Shown here: positions 57,652 through 64,000 of the stretch, in pieces | Layout: every line of letters begins with the position of its first letter | Position numbering within the stretch: the stretch's first letter is position 1 | NCBI RefSeq assembly: GCF_004365915.1 | Contig: NZ_SODI01000001.1 | Location: 1,736,001-1,800,000, forward strand | Source of the DNA: Cryobacterium psychrophilum | GTDB taxonomy: Bacteria; Actinomycetota; Actinomycetes; Actinomycetales; Microbacteriaceae | Length of the DNA stretch: 64,000 nucleotides | Direction: 5' to 3' | Notes under the pieces: generated by a model | What the model was told of the DNA's origin: nothing | Seen by the model: only the letters and a program-made list of their open reading frames with translations | Databases searched by the model: none | Position numbers and translations under genes: made by a program

Positions 57652-58145
57652 ACGAGCTCGGGAAGATCCACCGGCAGACGCTGGGTGAAGAGTGCCGGGC
57701 CAAACGATTCCGCGGCCGAGCGGATGCGTCGAGTGAAGCTGTCGTTCATGGGCGGAAGCTCAGCGAGGGGCCACCAGGCCGCCTCGAGGTTCTCCCCATC
57801 GGCCGGGGCGGGGTCGCCGTTGAGCCAGTTGCAGGCGAAGACCAGGTCAAGATATTGGGCTTCGTCCCCGTTGGAGTAGGTGATCGCGTCAAGCACATGC
57901 GCCCACACCAGGCGCACCGCCTTGACCACAACGTCGGCCTCTTCGAGCACTTCGCGCACGGCGGCGTCGGCCGGTTCCTCGCCGGGATCAATGATCCCGG
58001 TCACCGGCGACCACTCCCCCGTGTCGGCGCGACGCACCAGCAGCACGTCATCGCCGCGCAGTACGACGGCAGTGACGCCGGTCAACCACAGCGGTGCATG
58101 GCCAATTTGCTCTCGCAGGTCGAGAACGAAGTCGGGAGTAGTCAT
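57648..58145 (-). CDS. Nudix hydrolase
   Basis: 165 residues. Complete Nudix box: Gly-x5-Glu-x7-Arg-Glu-x2-Glu-Glu, seen as GIIDPGEEPADAA then VREVLEEAD. The segment WLTGVTAVVLRGDDVLLVRR begins the domain. It hydrolyses a nucleotide diphosphate linked to another group; substrate unknown. Convergent with the M23 gene with a 4-nt overlap of the ends. Confidence 0.92.
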   Translation of the reverse strand: MTTPDFVLDLREQIGHAPLWLTGVTAVVLRGDDVLLVRRADTGEWSPVTGIIDPGEEPADAAVREVLEEADVVVKAVRLVWAHVLDAITYSNGDEAQYLDLVFACNWLNGDPAPADGENLEAAWWPLAELPPMNDSFTRRIRSAAESFGPALFTQRLPVDLPELV

Positions 58146-58301
58146 TCTTCGAGCCTAACCACCACACCCGAGAGTGGGCCGAATTCCTCAGAACTGGGGC
58201 GGATCCGCCCGTCGGGCGCCGTGTTCGTTGTTGGATCTGCTCATTGCGGGTGTGGCCGATCTGGCCACAGCTCCATTGAGCGTCCTCACGGATGGGCGAG
58301 G

Positions 58302-59768
58302 CTAAACGACCTCAGCGAGGGAGCCGCTTCCGCTGGAGGAGATCGGATGCCGCGCCAGCGACGCCCAGGCCAGCGCGAGTGCGTCCACGGCGCGGTCGGT
58401 GTCGTCGACGGAGTGCATGAACGGGATGCGCATGAATCGCTCAAAGGCCCCGTCGATACCGAAGATCGGGCCGGCCGGCACGATCAGCCCGTGGTTACGG
58501 GCGGCGAGTGCCAGCTGCGAACTCACCGGGCTGCCAAGATTCACCCACGCCGTGATGCCACCGTCAACATGCGGTATATGCCAGTCAGGGAATGTTTCGG
58601 CGAGGCGGCTCTCGAGGTGATCCCGGCCCGCACGAAGCTGTTCGGCGCGGACGGACAGGATGCCCGGCATGTCAGCGAGCAGGCGGGAGACAATGAGCTG
58701 CTCGAGAAGGGGTGTGCCGAGATCGCTTGCGCTCCGTGCCGACACGAGCTTGCGGATGAGCGCGGGCTCGGCCCGTATCCAGCCGATGCGGATCCCGCCC
58801 CACACGGACTTGCCGACGGACCCGATGCTCACGACCGCGCCCTGGTCCCTGGCATCGACGCAGGCCGCAAACGGCGCGAACTCACCCGCCCTGTCGATGC
58901 TGAGTTCCGCGATTGTCTCGTCGGCAATGAGGACTGTGCCGCTACGAGCGGCCGCCGCGATCACCCGTTCTCGCTGAAGCACCGGCATGCTCTCGCCGGT
59001 GGGATTGTGGAAGTCGGGCATGAGGTAACCGAGCGCGGGACTGCTGCGCTGCAGGGTCTGCAGAAGCGCGATCTCGTCCCAGCCGCGGGCGGGGGCATCC
59101 GCTGCCGGGCCCCCGGCAGAGACGTTCACGCCCACGAGTCGCGCTCCGGCGGACCGAAGGGCCTCGGCGGCGTGCGGGTAGGTGGGGTTTTCGATCAGGG
59201 CTCGGTCTCCGCGGCTCAGGAGTACCCGGCTGAGCAGGGAGATGGCGTGCTGGGCACCGATGGTGACCATGATCTGCTCGGGGGTGGTGGGTACACCCCG
59301 CGCGGCGTAGCGGTCGGCGATGGCGGCGCGCAGCTCGGGCAGTCCCACCGGGTCGAAACCCGAGTCACCGAGGTGCCGGGGCAGTTCCGCGGCCGCGTGC
59401 CGGGCGGCATCCGCCAGGCCGGGCAGGGCAGGCATCGTTGCCTTGCTGAAGTCGAGGACGCCGTCGCTTGCGGCCGGCGTGACACCGGGGATTGCGGAAG
59501 GCAGCCGGGTCACGCTGCCGGAGCCACGCACGCTGTGCAGGTAACCGGCCTCGCGGAGCTGCCGGTAGGCGGCCGCCACCGTGGTGCGACTCACGGCCAG
59601 GCGTGTGCTCAGGTCCCGTTCGGCGGGCAGGCGGCTGTCAGTGGCAATGCGCCCGTCAAGCGTGAGCAGGCGGATGCGTTCGCTCAGCGACACGTAGGCG
59701 CTCGCCCCTCCCCGCCACTGTCCAAGCAACGTTTCGAGGGTTCGCGCACTGATCTGGTTCTCCACCAT
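58302..59768 (-). CDS. MocR-type regulator (GntR helix-turn-helix fused to PLP aminotransferase fold)
   Basis: 488 residues from the ATG at 59768. N-terminal GntR winged helix (about 25-95: DSRLPAERDLSTRLAVSRTTVAAAYRQL, key part LPAERDLSTRLAVSRTTV). Residues 120-488 are a type I aminotransferase-like domain; the PLP lysine lies in GSVGKSVWGGIRIGW, and the phosphate/pyridine contacts in PDFHNPTG and IADETIAEL. MocR proteins sense PLP or amino compounds. It is divergent from the YczE-like gene, the same pairing as yczR/yczE in Bacillus, so it should regulate that membrane protein. Confidence 0.93.
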   Translation of the reverse strand: MVENQISARTLETLLGQWRGGASAYVSLSERIRLLTLDGRIATDSRLPAERDLSTRLAVSRTTVAAAYRQLREAGYLHSVRGSGSVTRLPSAIPGVTPAASDGVLDFSKATMPALPGLADAARHAAAELPRHLGDSGFDPVGLPELRAAIADRYAARGVPTTPEQIMVTIGAQHAISLLSRVLLSRGDRALIENPTYPHAAEALRSAGARLVGVNVSAGGPAADAPARGWDEIALLQTLQRSSPALGYLMPDFHNPTGESMPVLQRERVIAAAARSGTVLIADETIAELSIDRAGEFAPFAACVDARDQGAVVSIGSVGKSVWGGIRIGWIRAEPALIRKLVSARSASDLGTPLLEQLIVSRLLADMPGILSVRAEQLRAGRDHLESRLAETFPDWHIPHVDGGITAWVNLGSPVSSQLALAARNHGLIVPAGPIFGIDGAFERFMRIPFMHSVDDTDRAVDALALAWASLARHPISSSGSGSLAEVV

Positions 59769-59785
59769 AAGGCCACTATACGAAG

Positions 59786-59824
59786 ATTGGACTCTTGATA
59801 ACAGGGCGGTTATGCAATTGGATT
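59786..59824. promoter_or_regulatory. direct repeats between MocR and YczE-like genes
   Basis: ATTGGACT (59786-59793) and ATTGGATT (59817-59824), starting 31 bp apart (about three helical turns), in the 63-bp divergent region. MocR regulators commonly bind spaced direct repeats; likely operator. Confidence 0.55.
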
Positions 59825-59831
59825 GACTTTC

Positions 59832-60455
59832 ATGACCCGGAGATTGACCCAGCTGTTTATTGGCCTGTTCCTGTACGGAATCGGCATTGCGTTGATCGTG
59901 CGCGGCGCAATTGGCGTGGCCCCCTGGGACGTGTTGACCCAGGGCGTCGACGCCCACACCCACCTCGGTTTCGGGACCATCACCATTCTGATCAGTGCGG
60001 TGGTGCTCGTGCTCTGGATCCCCATTCGGCAGAAGCCCGGCGTCGGCACGCTCTTCAACGCCGTACTCGTGGGGCCGTCCGCCGACGTGGGACTACTGCT
60101 CATCCCCGAAGGTCTCGATCTCTGGGTGCGGGTGCTGCTCTTCGCTGCCGGCCTGCTGCTCGTTGCCGTGGCGACCGGCCTGTACATTGGCGCGCACTTC
60201 GGTCCCGGCCCGCGTGATGGCTTGATGACCGGCCTGCACCAGCGCACGGGCTGGCGAATCTGGGTCGTGCGTACCGGCATCGAGGTGACCGTGCTCGGGA
60301 TCGGCTGGGTGCTCGGCGGTGACGTGGGAGTGGGAACCGTGCTGTTCGCGGTGCTCATCGGCCCGCTGTGCCAGGTCACGATTCCCCTCTTCGCGATCAA
60401 GCGGCCCACGCCGGGCCCGTCGCCCGTTGTCGAGCCGACCGTGAGTGTCCGCTAG
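59832..60455 (+). CDS. YczE/YyaS/YitT-family membrane protein
   Basis: 207 residues from the ATG at 59832 (a TTG nine bases upstream is weaker). Five to six membrane helices, with the family signature LFLYGIGIALIVRGAIGVAPWDVLTQG, of which ALIVRGAIGVAPWDVL is the conserved part, and GPGPRDGLMTGLHQRTG in the middle. Function not established. Divergent from its MocR-type regulator. Its C-terminal tail is Pro-rich and hydrophilic. Confidence 0.85.
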   Translation: MTRRLTQLFIGLFLYGIGIALIVRGAIGVAPWDVLTQGVDAHTHLGFGTITILISAVVLVLWIPIRQKPGVGTLFNAVLVGPSADVGLLLIPEGLDLWVRVLLFAAGLLLVAVATGLYIGAHFGPGPRDGLMTGLHQRTGWRIWVVRTGIEVTVLGIGWVLGGDVGVGTVLFAVLIGPLCQVTIPLFAIKRPTPGPSPVVEPTVSVR

Positions 60456-60562
60456 CCGTTGCCCGGCGAACGGCGGTTAGCCGGGTCGGAGGCTGCGCCC
60501 GGCGTGGATCAGCATCGTGTCGCGCACCCTGCGGCTCGTCGTGTGCGCCTCCGCGCGGTCGG

Positions 60563-61717
60563 TCAGCGGCAGAAGTCTGCGATTGTGCCCTCGAGTATGT
60601 CGGCGAGGTCGACAACGGATGCCGCATCCACCCATTCCGTGTCGGCATGCAGTCCGTCACCGGTCGCGCCGAAGACCACACAGGGAATGCCGGCCTCGAG
60701 CACGAGGCCCGCGTCGGTCCAGAACGGTTCGCCGCGGGTGGCGGGCTCCCGCCCGAGCGTTCGAGTCGCGTTCTGGGTCAGCGCCCGCAGAATCGGACAT
60801 TCCACCTCCGCCTCGAAGGCACCGCGCGCCACGAGGCGGGTGAGGTCGAAGCGAAACCCACTCACCCGGCCGGCGAGGTCGGTGAAGAGCTCACGCAGCT
60901 CGGCCTCCACGTCATTCGGGGACTCGCCGGGCAGCATCCGTCGCTCGAGGGTGAGCACACAGCTCGCCGCCACCGTTGCGGCGTCATCGCCGCCGCTGAT
61001 CATCGACACGCGCACGGCGCCATAGCCGAGCGTGGGGTGGGCCGGGCCGGATTCCAGCCGCTCGCGCAGCGCATCCAGCGCCTGCAGCGCGAGACCGGCG
61101 TGCGCAATCGCGTCCACCCCGAGACCGGGCTGTGAGCCGTGCGCGGCGAGGCCGGTGAGCGTCAGTTCGAACCAGGCGAACCCGCGGTGAGCCGTCGTGA
61201 GCTCGAGGCCGCTCGGTTCCACGATGATGGCGGCATCCGCTCGATAGGTGCGCAGCACCTCCTCGGTGCCGAGACTGCCGAACTCCTCGTCGGCCACGAG
61301 CGTCACCACGATGTCGCCCGCGAGCGGCAGCACGGACGCCCGTGCCGCCGCCACGAGAATCCCCGCCAGCCCGCTCTTCGTATCGATGGCGCCGCGGCCG
61401 AACACCCGGCCGTCAACGAGTTCCCCGCCGAACGGGTCGCCGTCGTAGGTGGCCACACCGACCGTGTCGAGGTGCGCGTTGAGCATGATCGAGCGCCCGC
61501 CGCCGGTTCCGCGCTTCACACCCACCACGGAGGGCCTCCCGAGAGTGTGCTCGAGCACGCTCACCGCGAAGCCACGGCTCAGCAGCCAGTCGGCGCACCA
61601 CAGCGCGAGCTCGCCCTCACCGGCCGCGCCCGGCACGAGATCGGGATTAACCGAATCGATTCGTACGAGCTGCTGCAGAAGAGCGATGGGGTCGAGGTCA
61701 CTCGGTGAAGTGGGCAC
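60563..61717 (-). CDS. M20-family metallopeptidase (ArgE/DapE/ACY1 type)
   Basis: 384 residues from a GTG at 61717; the longer frame to 61891 overlaps the divergent CPBP gene. Two-zinc site motifs: LNAHLDTVG (His, Asp), GRGAIDTKSG (bridging Asp), VADEEFGS (catalytic Glu and ligand) and VEPSG, with dimerisation domain containing HGSQPGLGVDAIAHAG. A C-terminal His ligand is in DGLHADTEWV. Deacylase of N-acyl amino acids or peptides; precise substrate unknown. Convergent with the YczE-like gene. Confidence 0.88.
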   Translation of the reverse strand: MPTSPSDLDPIALLQQLVRIDSVNPDLVPGAAGEGELALWCADWLLSRGFAVSVLEHTLGRPSVVGVKRGTGGGRSIMLNAHLDTVGVATYDGDPFGGELVDGRVFGRGAIDTKSGLAGILVAAARASVLPLAGDIVVTLVADEEFGSLGTEEVLRTYRADAAIIVEPSGLELTTAHRGFAWFELTLTGLAAHGSQPGLGVDAIAHAGLALQALDALRERLESGPAHPTLGYGAVRVSMISGGDDAATVAASCVLTLERRMLPGESPNDVEAELRELFTDLAGRVSGFRFDLTRLVARGAFEAEVECPILRALTQNATRTLGREPATRGEPFWTDAGLVLEAGIPCVVFGATGDGLHADTEWVDAASVVDLADILEGTIADFCR

Positions 61718-61794
61718 GCTCCAACCTATCGCCCGCGACGCCCGCGAAACACGACATTTGTTCCGCGGGCGCCAGACGCTGGATAGGCTGAGGC

Positions 61795-62634
61795 ATGGGT
61801 AGAGCGAGGACCGACTCCAGCACCACGACGGGTGAACGAACGCGGCCTCGCGCGGCCTGGGGGCTGATTCCGGCGACCCTGGTGAGCGCATCGGCTGCCC
61901 TGCTCTTTGGCCTGCGGATGCCCGTTCCCGGCTACCTCGTTCTGGCGGCGGCCCTCACGCTCGCCTTCGTGCTCAACCGGGCGCTGTTTCGCGACCTGCT
62001 GCTGATCGCGGTGGGCCTCGTCATCATCAGCACGATCTCCGTCGAGGCGAACATCGACTACCCGAACATTGCCCTGATGGGTACGGTTCTTTCCCTCTCC
62101 GTGCTCGTGCCGTACCTGCTCTCACGCTACGCCTACCGCGACCATGCCATTCGTTTTCCCATTCGCACCGGTCAACGCTGGACCGCGCTGGAACGCGCCT
62201 ACCTGCCGCTCGTGCTGCTGCTCGGCTACCTGGTTCTGCCGCGGTACTTCATCAGCTCCGGCGCCTACCTCAATTGGCCGGCGGTGAGCGTTCCCGACGA
62301 GATCGCCCGGCTGTTCGTGGGCGTGGGATTCGTGGGAATCTGGGACGAGCTCTTCTTCATCTGCACGGTCTTTGCCCTGTTGCGGCGCCATTTTCCCGAC
62401 TGGCAGGCGAACCTGCTGCAGGCCGTGATCTTCAGCTCCTTTCTCTGGGAGCTCGGCTACCAGAGCTGGGGACCACTGCTCACCTTCCCTTTCGCGCTGC
62501 TGCAGGGGTACACCTTCGCCCGCACCCGGTCGCTCACCTATGTGGTGTGCGTACACCTGCTCTTCGATGCCGTGGTGTTCCTGGTGCTCGTGCACGCGCA
62601 TCATCCGCAGTGGCTCGCCATCTTCTGGTACTGA
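61795..62634 (+). CDS. CPBP-family (CAAX protease/bacteriocin-processing) membrane protein
   Basis: 279 residues with about eight membrane helices. The CPBP signature motif 1, normally EExxxR, appears as WDELFFICTVFALLRRHF, with DE in place of EE and no Arg at the third position. Motif 2 is FSSFLWELG and the final motif HLLFDAVVFLVLV with His and Asp. The altered motif 1 raises doubt on protease activity. Single gene, divergent from the M20 peptidase. Confidence 0.75.
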   Translation: MGRARTDSSTTTGERTRPRAAWGLIPATLVSASAALLFGLRMPVPGYLVLAAALTLAFVLNRALFRDLLLIAVGLVIISTISVEANIDYPNIALMGTVLSLSVLVPYLLSRYAYRDHAIRFPIRTGQRWTALERAYLPLVLLLGYLVLPRYFISSGAYLNWPAVSVPDEIARLFVGVGFVGIWDELFFICTVFALLRRHFPDWQANLLQAVIFSSFLWELGYQSWGPLLTFPFALLQGYTFARTRSLTYVVCVHLLFDAVVFLVLVHAHHPQWLAIFWY

Positions 62635-62719
62635 CGCTCTTCGGTCGGGGCTCGGCCCGGTGCCGCAACGCTCAACTGGGCGTTTCCCGGGACCGAGCGT
62701 ATTCTCTTGCGCGCTCTCA

Positions 62720-62758
62720 AGACGCGATATATCGTGTTCTTCACCCAGACGCGATATA
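62720..62758. promoter_or_regulatory. direct repeats upstream of DUF4097-PadR genes
   Basis: AGACGCGATATA occurs twice, at 62720-62731 and 62747-62758, 27 bp apart; the first runs into a palindrome CGATATATCG, and GCGATATAACGCGA follows in the second. Suitable operator for the PadR regulator of the operon, and overlaps the expected promoter of the DUF4097 gene. Confidence 0.6.
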
Positions 62759-62788
62759 ACGCGATGTGCCGATAGAAAGGACCCTCCG

Positions 62789-63691
62789 GTGTCTCTGGAA
62801 AAATGGCTGGTCTTCCCCGGACAGACCAAGATCATCGACATAGATTTGGTACGCAGACTCAAACTGGGCATGATCGGCGGCACGGTCGACGTGATCGGCC
62901 ATGACGAGCCCGGCGCGCGCATCGAAGTGCACAGCGTGAGCGGCAAGGGCCTCAAGATCTCCATGAACGGCGACGCTCTGGAGATCGACCATGTGCAGCT
63001 GCGCTGGGACAACTTCATCGACGTCTTTGGGTCGTTCCGAGGCACGTCCCGGGCCGAAGCCAGCATTCTCGTGCCCCGCGATGTGGCGATGACCTTCGGC
63101 GTGGTCTCCGCCGAAGCCCTCGTCTCCGGGCTGCACAACGATGCCAGGCTCAGTACGGTCTCCGGCAGCCTCGTCGTGGACGCCGGCCAGGGCCACCTCG
63201 AGATCAATGCGGTCAGCGCCGAGGTCTCCGTGCGCAATCACGAGGGCACGGTCAACGCGCACACCGTGACGGGCGAGTTCACGGCCAGCGGACGCATCCG
63301 TCGCTTCGGCCTCGACGGGGTCACGAGCAACGTGTTCCTCGACCTCGAGGGCACCCCCGACGAGATCACCACCAACACGGTGAGCGGCAACCTCACCGTA
63401 CGCCTGGCCGCCGACGTCGCCGCCCGGTATCGGCTCAACACCATCTCCGGCACCCTCCAGCTCGACGACCAGACCGTTCGCGGAACGTTTGGCAAGCCCT
63501 ACGAATCCTCAAACGGCGCGCTCAACGGCGCGTGGGTCGAGCTGCGCGCGAACTCGGTCTCCGGCGACATCTCCGTCGTGCGGCGGGACACCACGGCCGA
63601 CCCGGATGCCGACCGACCGACCGCACGGACCGCGCAGACCGCCCCACCGACAGCTACGTCCCCGACGGATTCCGGCGAGGCCGCATCATGA
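62789..63691 (+). CDS. DUF4097-type beta-strand repeat protein
   Basis: 300 residues from the GTG at 62789 with AAAGGA upstream. Repeated beta-helix-like units containing VSG/VTG turns (VSGKGLK, VVSAEALVSGL, TVSGSLVV, AVSAEVSV, TVTGEFTA, TVSGNLTV, TISGTLQL, SVSGDISV) make the parallel-beta-helix adhesin-like DUF4097 fold. No signal peptide or membrane anchor is visible. The Thr/Ala/Pro/Asp-rich C-terminus is disordered. Its stop overlaps the PadR start (ATGA), typical of this pair. Confidence 0.85.
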   Translation: MSLEKWLVFPGQTKIIDIDLVRRLKLGMIGGTVDVIGHDEPGARIEVHSVSGKGLKISMNGDALEIDHVQLRWDNFIDVFGSFRGTSRAEASILVPRDVAMTFGVVSAEALVSGLHNDARLSTVSGSLVVDAGQGHLEINAVSAEVSVRNHEGTVNAHTVTGEFTASGRIRRFGLDGVTSNVFLDLEGTPDEITTNTVSGNLTVRLAADVAARYRLNTISGTLQLDDQTVRGTFGKPYESSNGALNGAWVELRANSVSGDISVVRRDTTADPDADRPTARTAQTAPPTATSPTDSGEAAS

Positions 63692-64000
63692 CCCCCGTGT
63701 TCGCCCATGGCAGCCTGCGGTTGTACCTGCTGAGCCTGCTGGACGAGCGACCGCGCCATGGCTACGAGCTGATCCAGGCGCTCAGGGAGCGCTTCGGGGG
63801 CACGTACAGCCCGAGCGCCGGCACGATCTACCCGCGCCTGGCCAAGCTCGAGGAGGAGGGACTCGTGACCAAGGCGGCCGATGGCCGCAAGACGGTATAC
63901 GAAATCACCCCGGCCGGCCGCGCCGAGCTCGCCGCCCGGGAAGGCGAACTCGGCGCAATCGAAGACGAGGTCACCGATTCGGTGCGCCGCCTCGCCACCG
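63688..64000 (+). CDS. PadR-family transcriptional regulator (3' end outside window)
   Basis: 104 codons visible. The winged helix is typical PadR: LRLYLLSLLDERPRHGYELIQALRERFGG, with PRHGYELIQAL as key part, then PSAGTIYPRLAKLEEEGLV, and GRKTVYEITPAGR. It overlaps the DUF4097 gene by 4 nt, so they form an operon, probably autoregulated through the repeats at 62720-62758. Confidence 0.9.
   Translation, partial: MTPVFAHGSLRLYLLSLLDERPRHGYELIQALRERFGGTYSPSAGTIYPRLAKLEEEGLVTKAADGRKTVYEITPAGRAELAAREGELGAIEDEVTDSVRRLAT

Noticed and set aside
57855..59798. 647-codon rightward open frame across Nudix and MocR genes
   Set aside because: Antisense of the MocR gene, which has clear GntR and PLP motifs.

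Overview
The window is high-GC actinobacterial DNA. GTG and TTG starts are common, intrinsic terminators mostly lack long U-tails, the rRNA spacer carries no tRNA gene, and the gene content (aerobic phenylacetate pathway, M23 hydrolase with a Pro/Ala linker, MocR/YczE pair, CopC/YcnI copper genes) fits a heterotrophic soil or water actinomycete. My best guess is Microbacteriaceae. That placement is inference from style and gene content, not from a database search.

Layout. 1-0.9 kb: 5' part of an O-antigen ligase/polymerase-like membrane protein, cut by the window edge. 1.1-5.9 kb: a leftward run of ABC ATPase, ABC permease, histidine kinase, response regulator and proline iminopeptidase. 6-8.1 kb: acyl-CoA oxidase. 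8.3-10.3 kb: recQ. 10.4-12.6 kb: copper-type cluster (His-rich membrane protein, YcnI-like, CopC-like). 12.7-19.9 kb: phenylacetate genes, paaABCDE plus a PaaG-like crotonase leftward and paaI, paaK and a TetR regulator rightward. 20.0-25.9 kb: a complete rRNA operon (16S-23S-5S, leftward) with leader, antitermination-type boxes and terminator. 26.2-31.6 kb: a cluster of signal-peptide-less metalloproteases (M4 protealysin-like with an emfourin-like inhibitor, M43, M28) with small unknown proteins. 31.8-33.0 kb: formaldehyde dehydrogenase. 33.2-37.4 kb: second phenylacetate block (thiolase, paaH, paaZ). 37.6-41.0 kb: a P-loop kinase, an amidohydrolase pseudogene, a DUF2891 protein and a small winged-helix regulator. 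41.1-46.2 kb: DabB-DabA-PII-like-DUF6671 operon, an energy-coupled inorganic-carbon uptake system. 46.3-50.3 kb: a DEAD-box helicase with a long Tyr/Arg repeat tail, an acetyltransferase and a lipase-like hydrolase. 50.4-53.1 kb: a decay zone of truncated or broken genes with a serine-recombinase remnant. 53.3-64 kb: IclR regulator/hutH pair, M23 hydrolase, Nudix, MocR/YczE pair, M20 peptidase, CPBP membrane protein, DUF4097 protein and the start of a PadR regulator.

How it works together. The two phenylacetate blocks together encode CoA activation (PaaK), ring epoxidation (PaaABCDE), isomerisation (PaaG-like), ring opening (PaaZ), beta-oxidation (PaaH, thiolase) and thioesterase rescue (PaaI). 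They are separated by the rRNA operon and the protease island, yet the divergent paaA/paaI region and the region upstream of the thiolase share a near-identical palindrome (AACCGAYCGTTCRG), a good candidate operator for the neighbouring TetR protein.

The most promising lesser-known systems are the leaderless metalloprotease-inhibitor cluster at 26.2-31.6 kb and the four-gene DabBA-PII-DUF6671 operon in what looks like a heterotroph. Start codons were chosen from visible ribosome-binding sites and overlaps; all family assignments are from recognised sequence motifs, not searches.
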